Source: MnTg04 sp964568075
Lineage (GTDB): Bacteria > Pseudomonadota > Gammaproteobacteria > Steroidobacterales > MnTg04
Assembly: GCA_964568075.1 (NCBI GenBank)
Contig: CAZMOM010000015.1
Location: 1-64,000 of the forward strand
DNA length: 64,000 bases
Direction of reading: 5' to 3'
In this document: positions 33,140-42,728 of the stretch, in pieces
Numbering within the stretch: the stretch's first letter is position 1
How the letters are laid out: each line of letters begins with the position of its first letter
Notes under the pieces: model-generated
What the model was told of the DNA's origin: nothing
The model's input: the letters and a program-made list of their open reading frames with translations, nothing else
Databases searched by the model: none
Translations under genes and position numbers: made by a program

Positions 33140-35254
33140 TCAGTTTACCGGTGGGCAGGTCCGACCGGCCGGGCAGAACGCCGCATCCTTGTCAAATCCC
33201 GTTGAATGTGTGTGGCAAGCCGCCGTGCAGGTTTTCCCGTTGTTATGGGTGTTACTCAGGTCATCGTTTTGATGATTACTCGTTTGCGTATGACAGGTCT
33301 CGCACGGGCCATCCATCCAGCCGTCATTATCCTCGTCCGTGTTGGTAAAGGAGTGTGTGTAATCGCTGAGGAAATTAGTGTCGTTATTATCGGTACCCCT
33401 GGATTCGAAAACGACCGGTCGCAGGCTGCCCGTGGACTGAATTGTTCCACCGCTGAGATAAGCCGGCACGCCGGCCAATGAACAACCGGGTTGTCCAATG
33501 TCGTTGCGGAAAACCGGCGGACAGCGAACGGTAACGATCGGAAGCAGAGAAGACTCAACTTCCCACCGTCCGTTATAGCCATCAGGACTGGCGCCAAACA
33601 CGGTAATAATGTCACCGTCGTGAATCCCGGCAGTTGCGACTTGAAACTGATTGATATTGCTGTTGTTGTTGGTCAGAGTGATTTCAAGAACCGGCGGTGG
33701 CCCAACCTCACCACTACCAATATACGTTCCGGGGTCAATATCGACTCCCCGGTAGGTCAGTGTGGTGGCACCGACGCCGTTAACGGTAAACACGCCGTTG
33801 TAACCTGCCGGATCAATACCGGAAACGGATATAAGGTCATTGATCGCAATCGTGTGAACAACCCCAAAGGTCAGCTCAATCTCACCGATGACTTCTGGAC
33901 CGCCTTTGACATCGGCCCAGGCGGCGTCGGTAACCACAATTGGTGGCGGGTCAGGCGGGGTGACGACCGCCATGCTCTGCACGGTTTTGACCGAACCGAG
34001 GTATTCGACCAGGCCACCAGCCACATTGTTGGTACCTGGATCTGATGCGTCATAGGTAACTTCCGATCTCGTTGGAAGCGCGATAGCACCGTTGGTGGTG
34101 TACGACCCGGGATCGCTTGGTAGAGAGTAGGAGACATCAAGGCCACTCACGACCGTGACCGTAAAGCGGCCGTTAAAACTTCCCGGTCCGGCGCTGATGA
34201 CATCCGATACGACAATCGCATCGCCTCCCTCAAGCAAGTGATTTTCAGCCAGGGTCACGGTTGCAGTGTCTACGGACCAAAAGGCCGTGGTGATGCCGGT
34301 ATTGGAAACGGCGGTAATCGTCTTCAGGCCATTAAAAGTGTCTAAATTTGTTTCGGAGACGCCGGTTACGTTGATCGTATCGCCGACCCGAATCGAAAAG
34401 GCATCATGCAGGCTCAACGTCGCGGTGCCGGGGGTGCCAGGCGCCCAGCTTGCGAGCCTGACCTTTGGCCGCTCATGCCAACCGGTGGATCTGACGAAAG
34501 CGAACACACTACTTATATCGGTTGGGTCTGACGATGGCGGCGTGTATGTCGCCGTTATCGGATCCGGATCATCGAAGCACACCCAACCCGTGGGCGGGTT
34601 CGCCTGAAAACCGTTCCAGTCGGTTTCCTTGACCCGGAACTCGCCATCGAACTCGTCATTCGAATTATTGATAATGAGCCGATCACCAATCATGATCGAC
34701 ATCAGCGGGCCGTCACCGGCATTAAAGCGAGGCATGGCGATCTGGAGATCGGTGTTGCTATTCGGGCAGGAGGCCGAGGGCCCCACACCGATAATTCTTA
34801 ATGGGGTCGCTACCTTGGCAACACCCGTACCATCCTCGTCGCGCCCAAACAACTTGATGTTGATTCCATCGACCGCGGTGGTCACATCGCCGCCAAGGGA
34901 GTGCGCATGCGGGGTGCCGCCGTCATAAAGGTGGTTAACCGTATCACCAGGATGTTGCGTATGGCAGACCACGCAACCCATCTCCCACTTGGGAGTACCG
35001 GTGCTGCCGCTGGCCAGGTTGACTGCCGGGTCCACATGCCGGTCGGTAAATTTGGCGGTGCCGGCAGGACCGTGACAGGAATCGCAAATCAGGTCGAATT
35101 CTGCGTTGGTATTCAATGTGCCGCCGGGCGAATTGTGGAGACTGTGACAAAAAACGCAATCCATGGTTTGCCCCAGGCTACTTCTCGGCACGAAGACAAG
35201 CACGACGGCAGCAAGGGCCAAAAGCAGAATATATACAGTGAGCCGCAGTTTCAT
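33140..35254 (-). CDS. Multiheme c-type cytochrome with internal beta-repeat region
   Basis: 704 residues with a signal peptide (about 1-29). Haem sites: CVFCH (33-37), CDSCH (57-61), CVVCH (93-97), CETCH (651-655), and the expanded CTAACH (676-681, CX3CH). Between them lie about 550 residues with no haem motif. Five or so related beta repeats occupy this stretch, with the theme GDxIxVSG...YNGxFTV...TxTY...DPGTYxGxGxV. The layout suggests an extracellular or surface cytochrome whose two haem clusters are separated by a beta-sandwich stalk. The start overlaps the NHL-protein stop by 4 bp (ATGA), so the two are translationally coupled. Confidence 0.8.
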   Translation of the reverse strand: MKLRLTVYILLLALAAVVLVFVPRSSLGQTMDCVFCHSLHNSPGGTLNTNAEFDLICDSCHGPAGTAKFTDRHVDPAVNLASGSTGTPKWEMGCVVCHTQHPGDTVNHLYDGGTPHAHSLGGDVTTAVDGINIKLFGRDEDGTGVAKVATPLRIIGVGPSASCPNSNTDLQIAMPRFNAGDGPLMSIMIGDRLIINNSNDEFDGEFRVKETDWNGFQANPPTGWVCFDDPDPITATYTPPSSDPTDISSVFAFVRSTGWHERPKVRLASWAPGTPGTATLSLHDAFSIRVGDTINVTGVSETNLDTFNGLKTITAVSNTGITTAFWSVDTATVTLAENHLLEGGDAIVVSDVISAGPGSFNGRFTVTVVSGLDVSYSLPSDPGSYTTNGAIALPTRSEVTYDASDPGTNNVAGGLVEYLGSVKTVQSMAVVTPPDPPPIVVTDAAWADVKGGPEVIGEIELTFGVVHTIAINDLISVSGIDPAGYNGVFTVNGVGATTLTYRGVDIDPGTYIGSGEVGPPPVLEITLTNNNSNINQFQVATAGIHDGDIITVFGASPDGYNGRWEVESSLLPIVTVRCPPVFRNDIGQPGCSLAGVPAYLSGGTIQSTGSLRPVVFESRGTDNNDTNFLSDYTHSFTNTDEDNDGWMDGPCETCHTQTSNHQNDDLSNTHNNGKTCTAACHTHSTGFDKDAAFCPAGRTCPPVN

Positions 35255-36144
35255 GGAGCCAATCCCTGGTTTTCAAATACTTCCAGTCGACGATTGCGGT
35301 TATTGGTCACATGAAGATCGCCGGTCTTACTATCCATAATCAGATCAAGCGGAAGCATCAGCTGCCCCGGACCTTTGCCGATTTGCCCTATGGTGTTAAC
35401 GCCTTTTTGCGTTTCCCGATCGAAAACCAGAACCTGGCCAAGCAAACTGTCAACCAGGTAAATCAGGCCCTTTGAATCGACGGTCAGACCCTGTGGCCGT
35501 GAGAAATTGAAATCGCCGACACAGGCAAACCAGCCACACCCGGCCGAACCGTTGATACTCGCCTTAAAGAACCCATCGAAATCGTAGATGTTGACTGTCC
35601 CCGTCGGATTCTGCGGGTCGCCGAAATCACTGACCAGTACCTCTCCCCGGGTCGGGTCCACGGCAATTCCTGTTGGCCGGTAAAGTGGTATCTGACCGGC
35701 TGCCGGCAGAGACCGCAATAATTCTCCGCCTTTGTCGAACACCCAAACCTTCGCCGTTGCCGAGTCACTGACAAAAATCAGTCCCAGTTTTTTATCTATT
35801 GCGATATCGGACGGACGAGCAATATGAAAACTCTCTCCACCGAGGATATATTGGAGACGACCGTTTCTGCTCAGAACATCGACGGATTGCGTGACTTCAT
35901 TACCAACAAAAAACCTGCCCCAGCCAAAAGCTACGCTGACTGGTCGTCCGGGAACGCTGATCAGGGTGTCCTCTTTCCTCGGGTTGGGACTGATCACCAC
36001 CAGCGCCTGGCGTTTGGAGTCGACTACGACGACGCTGCCCGAAGGCATTTGAGTGATTCGCGTCGGTGACAGAAAGGTTTGTGCCGTCACGGGCAAGGCG
36101 ACAAACGAGCAAAGCAAGGCCAGCACCAGGATTCGGGCAGGCAT
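35251..36144 (-). CDS. NHL-repeat (six-bladed beta-propeller) exported protein
   Basis: 297 residues from the ATG at 36144, chosen because a normal signal peptide begins there (MPARILVLALLCSFVALPVTAQ, cut after about residue 22); an open frame runs further upstream to 36246. Repeats of NHL type are visible: RPSDIAIDKKLGLIFVSDS, RPTGIAVDPTRGEVLVSDF, RPQGLTVDSKGLIYLVDS and MLPLDLIMDSKTGDLHVTNN. NHL propellers are protein- or ligand-binding scaffolds. The 4-bp overlap with the multiheme cytochrome suggests a partner protein for it. Confidence 0.8.
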   Translation of the reverse strand: MPARILVLALLCSFVALPVTAQTFLSPTRITQMPSGSVVVVDSKRQALVVISPNPRKEDTLISVPGRPVSVAFGWGRFFVGNEVTQSVDVLSRNGRLQYILGGESFHIARPSDIAIDKKLGLIFVSDSATAKVWVFDKGGELLRSLPAAGQIPLYRPTGIAVDPTRGEVLVSDFGDPQNPTGTVNIYDFDGFFKASINGSAGCGWFACVGDFNFSRPQGLTVDSKGLIYLVDSLLGQVLVFDRETQKGVNTIGQIGKGPGQLMLPLDLIMDSKTGDLHVTNNRNRRLEVFENQGLAP

Positions 36145-36361
36145 GGTTTTGCAACGACCCGGCAGTCGCCGACCGCGATGGAAAACGGAGAAACTGATTA
36201 TTGGTTCCTGCGATGTTGACATAATACAAAGCCGCCCGGCGTCCATTTTGTCGAGCCTGTTTCCCTAAGTCTGACAGGCTCCTCGGCTTATTTGTACCAG
36301 CAAAAGCAGGTTTTTTCTGTACGTGAAAGCCGAGATAAAATGTGTGCTAACCGCGTTCCGC

Positions 36362-37642
36362 TTACGCTTCCCAGTCGCCCTCCAGCCAGCGGGAAGCCAG
36401 TACTAACAAGCCGGCGGCCACGAGATAGAGGCTCGTGCCGGCCAGTATGGAGTATCTCAGCGCATCGTCGCCGTACCGCCCTTGCAGCCCGTCCGACAAC
36501 GCGCCGATGACCACGGTGCCTGCGCCGATTCCAATCAGGTTATTGATAAAAAGAAAAACCGCGGAAGCGGTGGCCCGCATATTGGGTTTGACCAGGTGCT
36601 GGATCGCGGATATCACCGGCCCTAGCCAGACCAGGCCCAGGGCGGTCGGCACCAGCAATACAAAAAAAGTCAGGGCCAGTGATTGTGATAACACTCCGGC
36701 AACATACAGGGGCACGGTGGCGACGAAGGCGACGGCCGGGATCTTCGCGTAGACCGAGCGGTTGTGCTGCCCGAAACGATCGGCCATCCAGCCGCCCATC
36801 CAGATGCCCGTCAGACCACCGATCAGGATGATGGCGCCATAGAAAAGCGATGCATCCAGCAATGTGATCCCGTAGCTGCGAACGAAAAACGATGGCAGCC
36901 AGAAAAACAGCGCATAGCCCATCATCGACGCGCAGGCGGAACCCACCGACAAAAACCAGAAGCTTTTCTTGCTCGCGAGTACCCGCAGAATTTGTCTGAT
37001 ACTCACCGGTGACTGGACCTGGCCGGGCCGGTCAAACCGGCCGCGTATCGGTTCCCTGATCGTCAGCCGGAAAACAGGCGCAAGGAGAACACCGGCAGCG
37101 CCGACCACAAAAAAAGCGACCCGCCAGTCCACGGCGCTGGCGACCAGGCCTCCAAACACCATCCCGAGAGCGCTGCCTATCGGAATGCCAAAGGAATAAA
37201 TGCTCAGTGCCCGCGCGCGCTGGTCGGGCGGGAAGTAATCCGAGATCAGCGAGTACGCCGGTGCGACGCCCCCGGCCTCGCCCACGCCAACGCCGAGGCG
37301 CGCCAGGAAAATCTGCCAGAAATTCTGGGCGAGACCACAAACTGCAGTCATCGCGCTCCACAGGGTCAGCGCAATAGTCATAATCCAGGTACGGCTGCTG
37401 CGATCGGCCAGCATCGCGATCGGAATACCCAGGCCCGTATAAAACAATGCGAACGCGAGACCGCCCATTAGCCCGAGCTGGGTATCGCTCAGCATCAGGT
37501 CGGCCTTGATGGGCACCGCCAGGATGCCGATGATCTGGCGATCGATGAAATTGAAGGTGTAAACCACCACGAGTATGAAAAGCACATACCCACGTTTCTC
37601 GAACAAGCCGGTCGCGGGCTGATTTGCTCCCGTTGACTTCAT
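36362..37642 (-). CDS. MFS transporter
   Basis: Major facilitator superfamily, 426 residues from ATG 37642 (a TTG at 37654 would overlap the upstream stop). Twelve hydrophobic segments are evident, with the family motif DRSSRTWIMTIAL between helices 2 and 3 (DRxxRxW form). It resembles the spinster/hexuronate-like group often linked to organic-acid or lipid export. It follows an acyltransferase gene by a few bases on the same strand, so a lipid-related substrate is possible, but this is only context. Confidence 0.88.
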   Translation of the reverse strand: MKSTGANQPATGLFEKRGYVLFILVVVYTFNFIDRQIIGILAVPIKADLMLSDTQLGLMGGLAFALFYTGLGIPIAMLADRSSRTWIMTIALTLWSAMTAVCGLAQNFWQIFLARLGVGVGEAGGVAPAYSLISDYFPPDQRARALSIYSFGIPIGSALGMVFGGLVASAVDWRVAFFVVGAAGVLLAPVFRLTIREPIRGRFDRPGQVQSPVSIRQILRVLASKKSFWFLSVGSACASMMGYALFFWLPSFFVRSYGITLLDASLFYGAIILIGGLTGIWMGGWMADRFGQHNRSVYAKIPAVAFVATVPLYVAGVLSQSLALTFFVLLVPTALGLVWLGPVISAIQHLVKPNMRATASAVFLFINNLIGIGAGTVVIGALSDGLQGRYGDDALRYSILAGTSLYLVAAGLLVLASRWLEGDWEA

Positions 37643-37650
37643 CTGATTAC

Positions 37651-38247
37651 TCAAGGATTAGAAAAAACTTTGCCGGTCGGTGCCTGGTCCGGCGGAAACT
37701 CGATGGGCCCCATATTCCCTGTGTTACGCGGGGTGAACGCAGCATAAAACTCCCGTATAAACCCCAGATCCTGCTCAAGAATGCCGCTAGGCGTAAAAGT
37801 TTTCCCAATGCCCATTCTCTTTTCCTGGTAATCGATAAACCCCAGCACTATAGGCACACCGACTTCGATTGCGATGCGGTAGAAACCGGTTCTCCAGTAC
37901 GGCATCCACTTGCGAGTACCTTCAGGCGCCAGCCCAAGCAAAAACCGATCATGAGTTTTGAAGGTGTCGATCGCGTTCTGCACCAAGTCACCACTTTTTT
38001 CGCGATTGACCGGAATAGCGCCCATGTGTCTCAGAATGCTGCCAAGCGGCCACCAGAACAATGTGTGCTTGGCGAAAAACCTGGCATCTATCCCCATCGC
38101 AATCTTGTAGGCCAGCAACCAGAACCCGTCCCAGTTCGAGGTATGCGGGGCAACGATCAGAACGGCTTTATCGATGGTCGGCGCTTCACCGACCATCTCC
38201 CAGCCGGTAATTTTCAGCATGCCCCCGGCCAGTCTTTTCGCGATCAT
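37651..38247 (-). CDS. PlsC-like lysophospholipid acyltransferase family protein
   Basis: 198 residues. The acyltransferase motif I is APHTSNWDG (HX4D, about residues 35-40) and motif III is LAPEGTRK (about 110). This short, soluble-looking version lacks obvious transmembrane helices. The family transfers acyl groups to lysophospholipids or related acceptors. It is first in a two-gene leftward unit with an MFS transporter. Substrate unknown. Confidence 0.87.
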   Translation of the reverse strand: MIAKRLAGGMLKITGWEMVGEAPTIDKAVLIVAPHTSNWDGFWLLAYKIAMGIDARFFAKHTLFWWPLGSILRHMGAIPVNREKSGDLVQNAIDTFKTHDRFLLGLAPEGTRKWMPYWRTGFYRIAIEVGVPIVLGFIDYQEKRMGIGKTFTPSGILEQDLGFIREFYAAFTPRNTGNMGPIEFPPDQAPTGKVFSNP

Positions 38248-38361
38248 GGCGAGACAATGTCACAGACCCCAGCCAGGAACAAATCCGGGTTTTCGAATAC
38301 CTTATGGCCGGGCCAGCCGTCTTGCCGGATGCCACAGAATTAAGGAGACAGGCCCGGCATA

Positions 38362-38637
38362 ATGAAAAAAAAGGCGCTCGACCCGGAGCGCCGCGTGCAT
38401 CATCGGCACATTCATTACTACAGGGCAGCATTGTCAGGAAGGGGACAGGCGACGGCAGTGGAAGCCGTTGTCTGTGCCCTGTTTTCCGGGTGGGGATGTC
38501 ACGCGGACGGGTTTGACTGGCAAGCGCTATCGAGACAAATTTCCGGTCGAAGGCCGGCGTTGCAGATTCAAAACGACACGCAATGGCTGAACCGCGATCT
38601 CGCGGGACCCGGTCACGGGCCGCGACGCCACGAGTAA
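38362..38637 (+). CDS. Possible small hypothetical protein
   Basis: 91 codons, opening MKKKALDPERRVHHRHIHYYR, rich in Arg and His at both ends. AAGGAG lies 14 bases before the ATG, which is longer than ideal. No family recognised and no conserved motif. It fills much of a 405-bp gap between the acyltransferase (leftward) and the TerB-like gene (leftward). It may be a chance open frame; comparison with relatives would decide. Confidence 0.25.
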   Translation: MKKKALDPERRVHHRHIHYYRAALSGRGQATAVEAVVCALFSGWGCHADGFDWQALSRQISGRRPALQIQNDTQWLNRDLAGPGHGPRRHE

Positions 38638-38652
38638 GGTTACCCGAGATGT

Positions 38653-39090
38653 TCAGCTGCTAACGAGTCCAGCCAATTCTGCGGGTGTGACCGCGAGCGC
38701 GTTGGTCACCATGTCGAAGAAATGGACTTCCTGGTAGCTGACTTCTGTATCGCTTCTTATGACTTCAGCAAGCGCTTTTACGGTCGCAACCCGATTCTGC
38801 GCGTCCAGCTTGCGGCCACAGCTCGTAAGATACTTCTCCAGAGGAGCCGTCTCGTAGAGCTCTGAACGAGCCGCAATTCGGATGTCGGCACGGCTGACTT
38901 TCTCCCCGATCAATTGCTGAAGAATGCTCTGAACGGTCTCTACTTCGACAGGATGGATGTGTGCGTCAGAGCTGGACGCTCGGGAGAGCGTCATAAGGAG
39001 AACCTCCCGGAACAACTCTTTCTCTTCCTCCGGGCTTATCTCGGTACCGCGAAAGATTTTGATGACATTACTAAGATTGACGATACTCAT
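38653..39090 (-). CDS. TerB-family protein
   Basis: 145 residues, all helical in appearance, matching the TerB/tellurite-resistance-like domain: LFREVLLMTLSRASSSDAHIHPVEVETVQSIL and LAEVIRSDTEVSYQEVHFFDMV (both split families of paired helices with acidic turns). TerB domains bind metal and occur in envelope-stress systems. No other ter genes are near, so tellurite resistance is not implied. Stands alone. Confidence 0.82.
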   Translation of the reverse strand: MSIVNLSNVIKIFRGTEISPEEEKELFREVLLMTLSRASSSDAHIHPVEVETVQSILQQLIGEKVSRADIRIAARSELYETAPLEKYLTSCGRKLDAQNRVATVKALAEVIRSDTEVSYQEVHFFDMVTNALAVTPAELAGLVSS

Positions 39091-39489
39091 GATTCAGGGT
39101 CTCTCTTGTTGCTCTTTATGAATACCGGACCGCCTTGACCGGCGGCGGGCAGAGACGGAGTATACACGGCGCCGGTTCAAGATTGCACACAGCCAACACA
39201 CCGGCAACAGGTGGCGGTCAGCGGACCGCATAGACTGCCTCTTGCGGAAGACCGCTGGTTGCCGCGGCCGGCAATTGTGACCAAGACGGGACAGACCACG
39301 GTTTTCACCCAGCGCGTGGTCCGTGCCCTGATCAGCCGTAGATCAGGCAGGCATCGAGCCCAAATGCACCGTTCCAGTGCATTGCACCAAAAAACAGGCT
39401 TGGTAAACCCCCATTATCTAACATAATGCCGACCCGGCTTCCCTCACCGGTGCGACCGAGGCCAATGATTTCGCCTGTAACTGTCGAGT

Positions 39490-39510
39490 TGTTGTATTTT
39501 TGATACAACA
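39490..39510. promoter_or_regulatory. Operator-like palindrome 1 upstream of a TonB receptor
   Basis: Perfect inverted repeat TGTTGTAT-N5-ATACAACA. It shares sequence and 5-base spacing with palindrome 2 at 39596-39620, 106 bp downstream (about ten helical turns between equivalent bases), which suggests one regulator binding both. Confidence 0.65.
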
Positions 39511-39560
39511 CGGCCGCAGCACTGCGTTCAATGTCAAAAAACTGATTTAAAGAGCCTTAT

Positions 39561-39588
39561 TTACTATGGTCTCAATTGGTGGTATAAA
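39561..39588 (+). promoter_or_regulatory. Candidate sigma-70-type promoter for the TonB receptor
   Basis: TTACTA (39561-39566), a 16-base spacer and TATAAA (39583-39588). Transcription would start near 39595, at the edge of palindrome 2. Assignment is by eye and weakly supported. Confidence 0.4.
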
Positions 39589-39595
39589 CTCGCTA

Positions 39596-39620
39596 CATGT
39601 TGTATTTTTTATGCAACATG
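39596..39620. promoter_or_regulatory. Operator-like palindrome 2 upstream of a TonB receptor
   Basis: CATGTTGTAT-N5-ATGCAACATG: 10-base arms with one mismatch. A third half-site ATGCAACAT follows at 39629-39637. It overlaps the predicted transcription start, as expected for a repressor site. Confidence 0.65.
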
Positions 39621-39665
39621 TGAATCATATGCAACATTATAAATACACTGCATAAGGGAAATTTC

Positions 39666-42600
39666 ATGTCTACTAATATAAAATTGCAAACAGGAGTTCG
39701 CCTGGCGCTTGGTGTAAGCGCGGGTGCGCTTGCTGTATCCGTTGCGCCGAGTGCTTTTGCACAGGAAGGCGCAGATCAAGTAATCGAGGAAGTCATTACC
39801 ACCGGATCGCGCATCAAAAGGGCTGACCTCGAAAGCGCAAGCCCTGTTACCGTTCTCAGCCGGGAAGACATTCTGGCCGCCGGTATCACCGATGTCGGTA
39901 GCCTGATTCAAAGTATGCCTTCGATGTCCGGCTCGCCGATAGGAACCACCACGAACAATGGCGGTAACGGTTCCGTACTAATCGACCTTCGCGGCATGGG
40001 TGTTGACCGCACCCTGACCCTGATCAACGGCCAGCGGACTGTCGACGGTGGTGATTACCAAACCATCCCCGCCACGATGATCGAGCGTGTTGAAATCCTG
40101 AAAGACGGCGCTTCAGCTGTCTACGGTGCCGACGCGGTTTCCGGTGTCGTGAACATCATCACGCGCCGTGACTTCGAAGGCATAGAAGTTACCGTACAAC
40201 AGGCTGACTTCTTTGATATGAAGTCGGGCGCGCAGCAAACCGTTAGCCTGATCGCCGGTACGGCCTTCGAGGGCGGTAACTTCGTGTTTGGCGCCGAGTA
40301 TGTGGACCAGGAACAGGCTTTCCAAAGCGACGCGCCGTGGGATTTCTTCCAGGATTCTTTCTACATCTATCCTGGAGGCTGCGAAAACCAGGTCGCGGCG
40401 CCTTATACAGGCCTGCCGACTGGTGGCTGTTACCCGATCGGATCTTCGCGAATCCCGGAAAGTCGTCTGTCGTTTATCAATAGGAGAGATTTTCTCATCG
40501 ACCCCCTCACCGGGCTTTGTCTTGAAGACGCCAACGGGGATTGTATTCCCTCAGCCAACGATTTCCCCGGCAATGGCCTGATGCTGATCGGCACGCCGGC
40601 GACGACGCCGTACGAAGTCGGTTTGATGATGCCGCATGATAACCGCACGTACAACTATGCGCCTGTGAACTACATCCAGACGCCGTACGAGCGGACCAAC
40701 CTGTTTGCCGAAGCTCACTTCGATCTGAGCGACAACGTCCGGTTCAATGCGACGATTCGGGGTAACTTGCGCACATCGGCGCAGGAACTGGCGCCGCTGC
40801 CATTCACCGGTGGCGACCCGATGTTCGACGGCGTATTTACCAATCCGGTTACCAACGTAGCCATACCTTACACGGGTGTCTCCGAAGATAACTATTATCT
40901 TCGTCGTGCCGTCGATGCCTACAACCTGGCGACCGGTTCCAGTCTGTTGTACGAACCGTTGGAGACTCCGCGTCGACGCATGATTGAAACCAACCGCCGG
41001 TTCGAGCAGAACATCACTCAGTATCAGTTCGTCGCCGGGCTGGAAGGTACGCTCGACAACGGCATGGACTGGGATGTCCACTACAACGAGGGCTACCGTA
41101 GCCGCATAGATAGGGACTTCGGTCAGTTCTCCGGCGTTCGATTGACCAACGCAATGGGCCCGTCGGCCGACCTTCTGGATGCTGGTGGTCTACCAGGTAT
41201 TGACGGTCAACCGGAGTGCTACACTGACGTCACGACTGCCATCGCTGATATTGCTGCCGGAGACCCCCCAAGCACCATTATCGCTGGCTGTGTGCCGCTG
41301 AATATGTTCGGCGGTGGCGCGGTGAACGCGGCGGGTAAGCCGACCGTTACGACGCTCACCCAGGACATGATCGACTACGTCGCTCTTGATACGACCGATA
41401 ATTTCATTTCGAAACAGCAGATCGGCGGCTTTAGCATTAGCGGTTCCGCGTTCGACCTGCCGGGTGGACAAATGGGCTGGGCAGCCGGCCTTTCCAACTG
41501 GAGACAGGAGTTTACTTTCACCCCTGACTCGGCCAAGTTGATCGGTGCTGTGACCGGCAACGTTGGCGCAGGCACCGATGGGTCACTGACGAACAACAGT
41601 GTCTTCCTCGAGGTACTGGCGCCGGTGATGGATAACGGTACACAATCGGTGCAGTTAAAAGCCGGTGTGCGTTACGACGAGTGGAACGCGTTCGAAAACG
41701 ACACTACCGGGCAGTTCGGTATTGAGTTCCAGGCAGCCGAAAGCCTGAAACTGAGGGCGACGGCCGGTACGGTTTTCCGTGCGCCGACGGTCTCCGACCT
41801 GTTCGGTGGCGTGGTTGACAGCTTCCCGACGTACAGCGATCCCTGCATTCCGGCCGCGGGAGACCCGTTGCCGGCAGGATGCGGAGGGCGGGTCGGCATT
41901 CAGACCGACAGCCAGCTCCTGGCAAAGGTCGGTGGTAATCCGCTCCTGGTCCCTGAGACCGGCGATACGTTCACAGCTGGTCTTGTGTGGACGCCAGAGT
42001 TCGGTAACGGTGACCTGTCGCTGACGCTCGACTACTGGCAAGTCGATATCGAGGATGGCATCAGCTCGCTTGGTGTTCAGTTCATCCTGGACGACTGCTA
42101 TCTCCGTGAGAATCCGGTATCTTGTGCTCTGATCACGCGTACGGCGACTTTCGATATCGATCACATCGATGACCAAAGCCTGAACGTCGCCGACCAGGGC
42201 GCCAAGGGTGTCGATACCGAGATTCGCTACAGCCTTGATTCTGACATTGGTCAGTGGGAGTTTGCCCTTCTGTGGTCGCACCTGAACGAGCGCACCAAGA
42301 CGCCGTTTGCCGGTGCTGCGGAAGAGCAGTTGGCAGGTAGGTACACCAACATTACTGGGGAAGACGGTGGTGGGTACCCCGACGACAAGCTCAACTACTC
42401 GGCTCAGTGGCGTCGGAACGATCTGTCGATCGCCTACCTGGGTGAATACATCGGCCCGATGGACACGCTGGATGCTGGCTTCATCGGCGACTATCTCTAC
42501 GAGATCGATTCTCAGTTGTACCATGACGTCGTCGCCACGTATGACTTCGTTGGCAGTGGTACCTCGGTCTCCGTGGGCATAACCAACATCACGGATGAGG

Positions 42601-42704
42601 CTCCGCCGTACATTGATCTGGGCTTCAATGCGAAGACGGATGTGGCAATTTACCGGCAGTTCGGCACGGGCTATTTTCTGCGTCTGACGCAGAGCTTCGA
42701 ATAA
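39666..42704 (+). CDS. TonB-dependent receptor
   Basis: 1012 residues. A signal peptide ends near SAFAQEG (about residue 33). Next are a TonB-box-like EEVITTGSRIKR (about 41-52), a plug with IDLRGMGVDRTLTLINGQR and GASAVYGADAVSGVVNI, and a long barrel ending in LRLTQSFE. This group (large plug-barrel receptors with the YGADAVSGVVN signature) imports oligopeptides, glycans or other large ligands in marine Proteobacteria. Two operator-like palindromes precede it, and a terminator follows. Start chosen at ATG 39666, with AAGGG about 9 bases upstream. Ligand unknown. Confidence 0.92.
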   Translation: MSTNIKLQTGVRLALGVSAGALAVSVAPSAFAQEGADQVIEEVITTGSRIKRADLESASPVTVLSREDILAAGITDVGSLIQSMPSMSGSPIGTTTNNGGNGSVLIDLRGMGVDRTLTLINGQRTVDGGDYQTIPATMIERVEILKDGASAVYGADAVSGVVNIITRRDFEGIEVTVQQADFFDMKSGAQQTVSLIAGTAFEGGNFVFGAEYVDQEQAFQSDAPWDFFQDSFYIYPGGCENQVAAPYTGLPTGGCYPIGSSRIPESRLSFINRRDFLIDPLTGLCLEDANGDCIPSANDFPGNGLMLIGTPATTPYEVGLMMPHDNRTYNYAPVNYIQTPYERTNLFAEAHFDLSDNVRFNATIRGNLRTSAQELAPLPFTGGDPMFDGVFTNPVTNVAIPYTGVSEDNYYLRRAVDAYNLATGSSLLYEPLETPRRRMIETNRRFEQNITQYQFVAGLEGTLDNGMDWDVHYNEGYRSRIDRDFGQFSGVRLTNAMGPSADLLDAGGLPGIDGQPECYTDVTTAIADIAAGDPPSTIIAGCVPLNMFGGGAVNAAGKPTVTTLTQDMIDYVALDTTDNFISKQQIGGFSISGSAFDLPGGQMGWAAGLSNWRQEFTFTPDSAKLIGAVTGNVGAGTDGSLTNNSVFLEVLAPVMDNGTQSVQLKAGVRYDEWNAFENDTTGQFGIEFQAAESLKLRATAGTVFRAPTVSDLFGGVVDSFPTYSDPCIPAAGDPLPAGCGGRVGIQTDSQLLAKVGGNPLLVPETGDTFTAGLVWTPEFGNGDLSLTLDYWQVDIEDGISSLGVQFILDDCYLRENPVSCALITRTATFDIDHIDDQSLNVADQGAKGVDTEIRYSLDSDIGQWEFALLWSHLNERTKTPFAGAAEEQLAGRYTNITGEDGGGYPDDKLNYSAQWRRNDLSIAYLGEYIGPMDTLDAGFIGDYLYEIDSQLYHDVVATYDFVGSGTSVSVGITNITDEAPPYIDLGFNAKTDVAIYRQFGTGYFLRLTQSFE

Positions 42705-42728
42705 GCCAGTCCAGGCTGGTGAAAATGG

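Larger units (their letters stand above)
39091..39665. promoter_or_regulatory. Long divergent control region between TerB-like and TonB-receptor genes
   Basis: 575 bases without a convincing gene. It holds two hairpins of equal geometry: CCTGATC-N7-GATCAGG (39327-39347) and AATGCAC-N7-GTGCATT (39363-39383). Closer to the receptor gene lie two related operator-like palindromes, listed separately, and a candidate promoter. The last 180 bases are AT-rich. Confidence 0.55.

Noticed and set aside
38653..39090. Tellurite-resistance operon
   Set aside because: Only a single TerB-like domain protein is present; no other ter genes are nearby.
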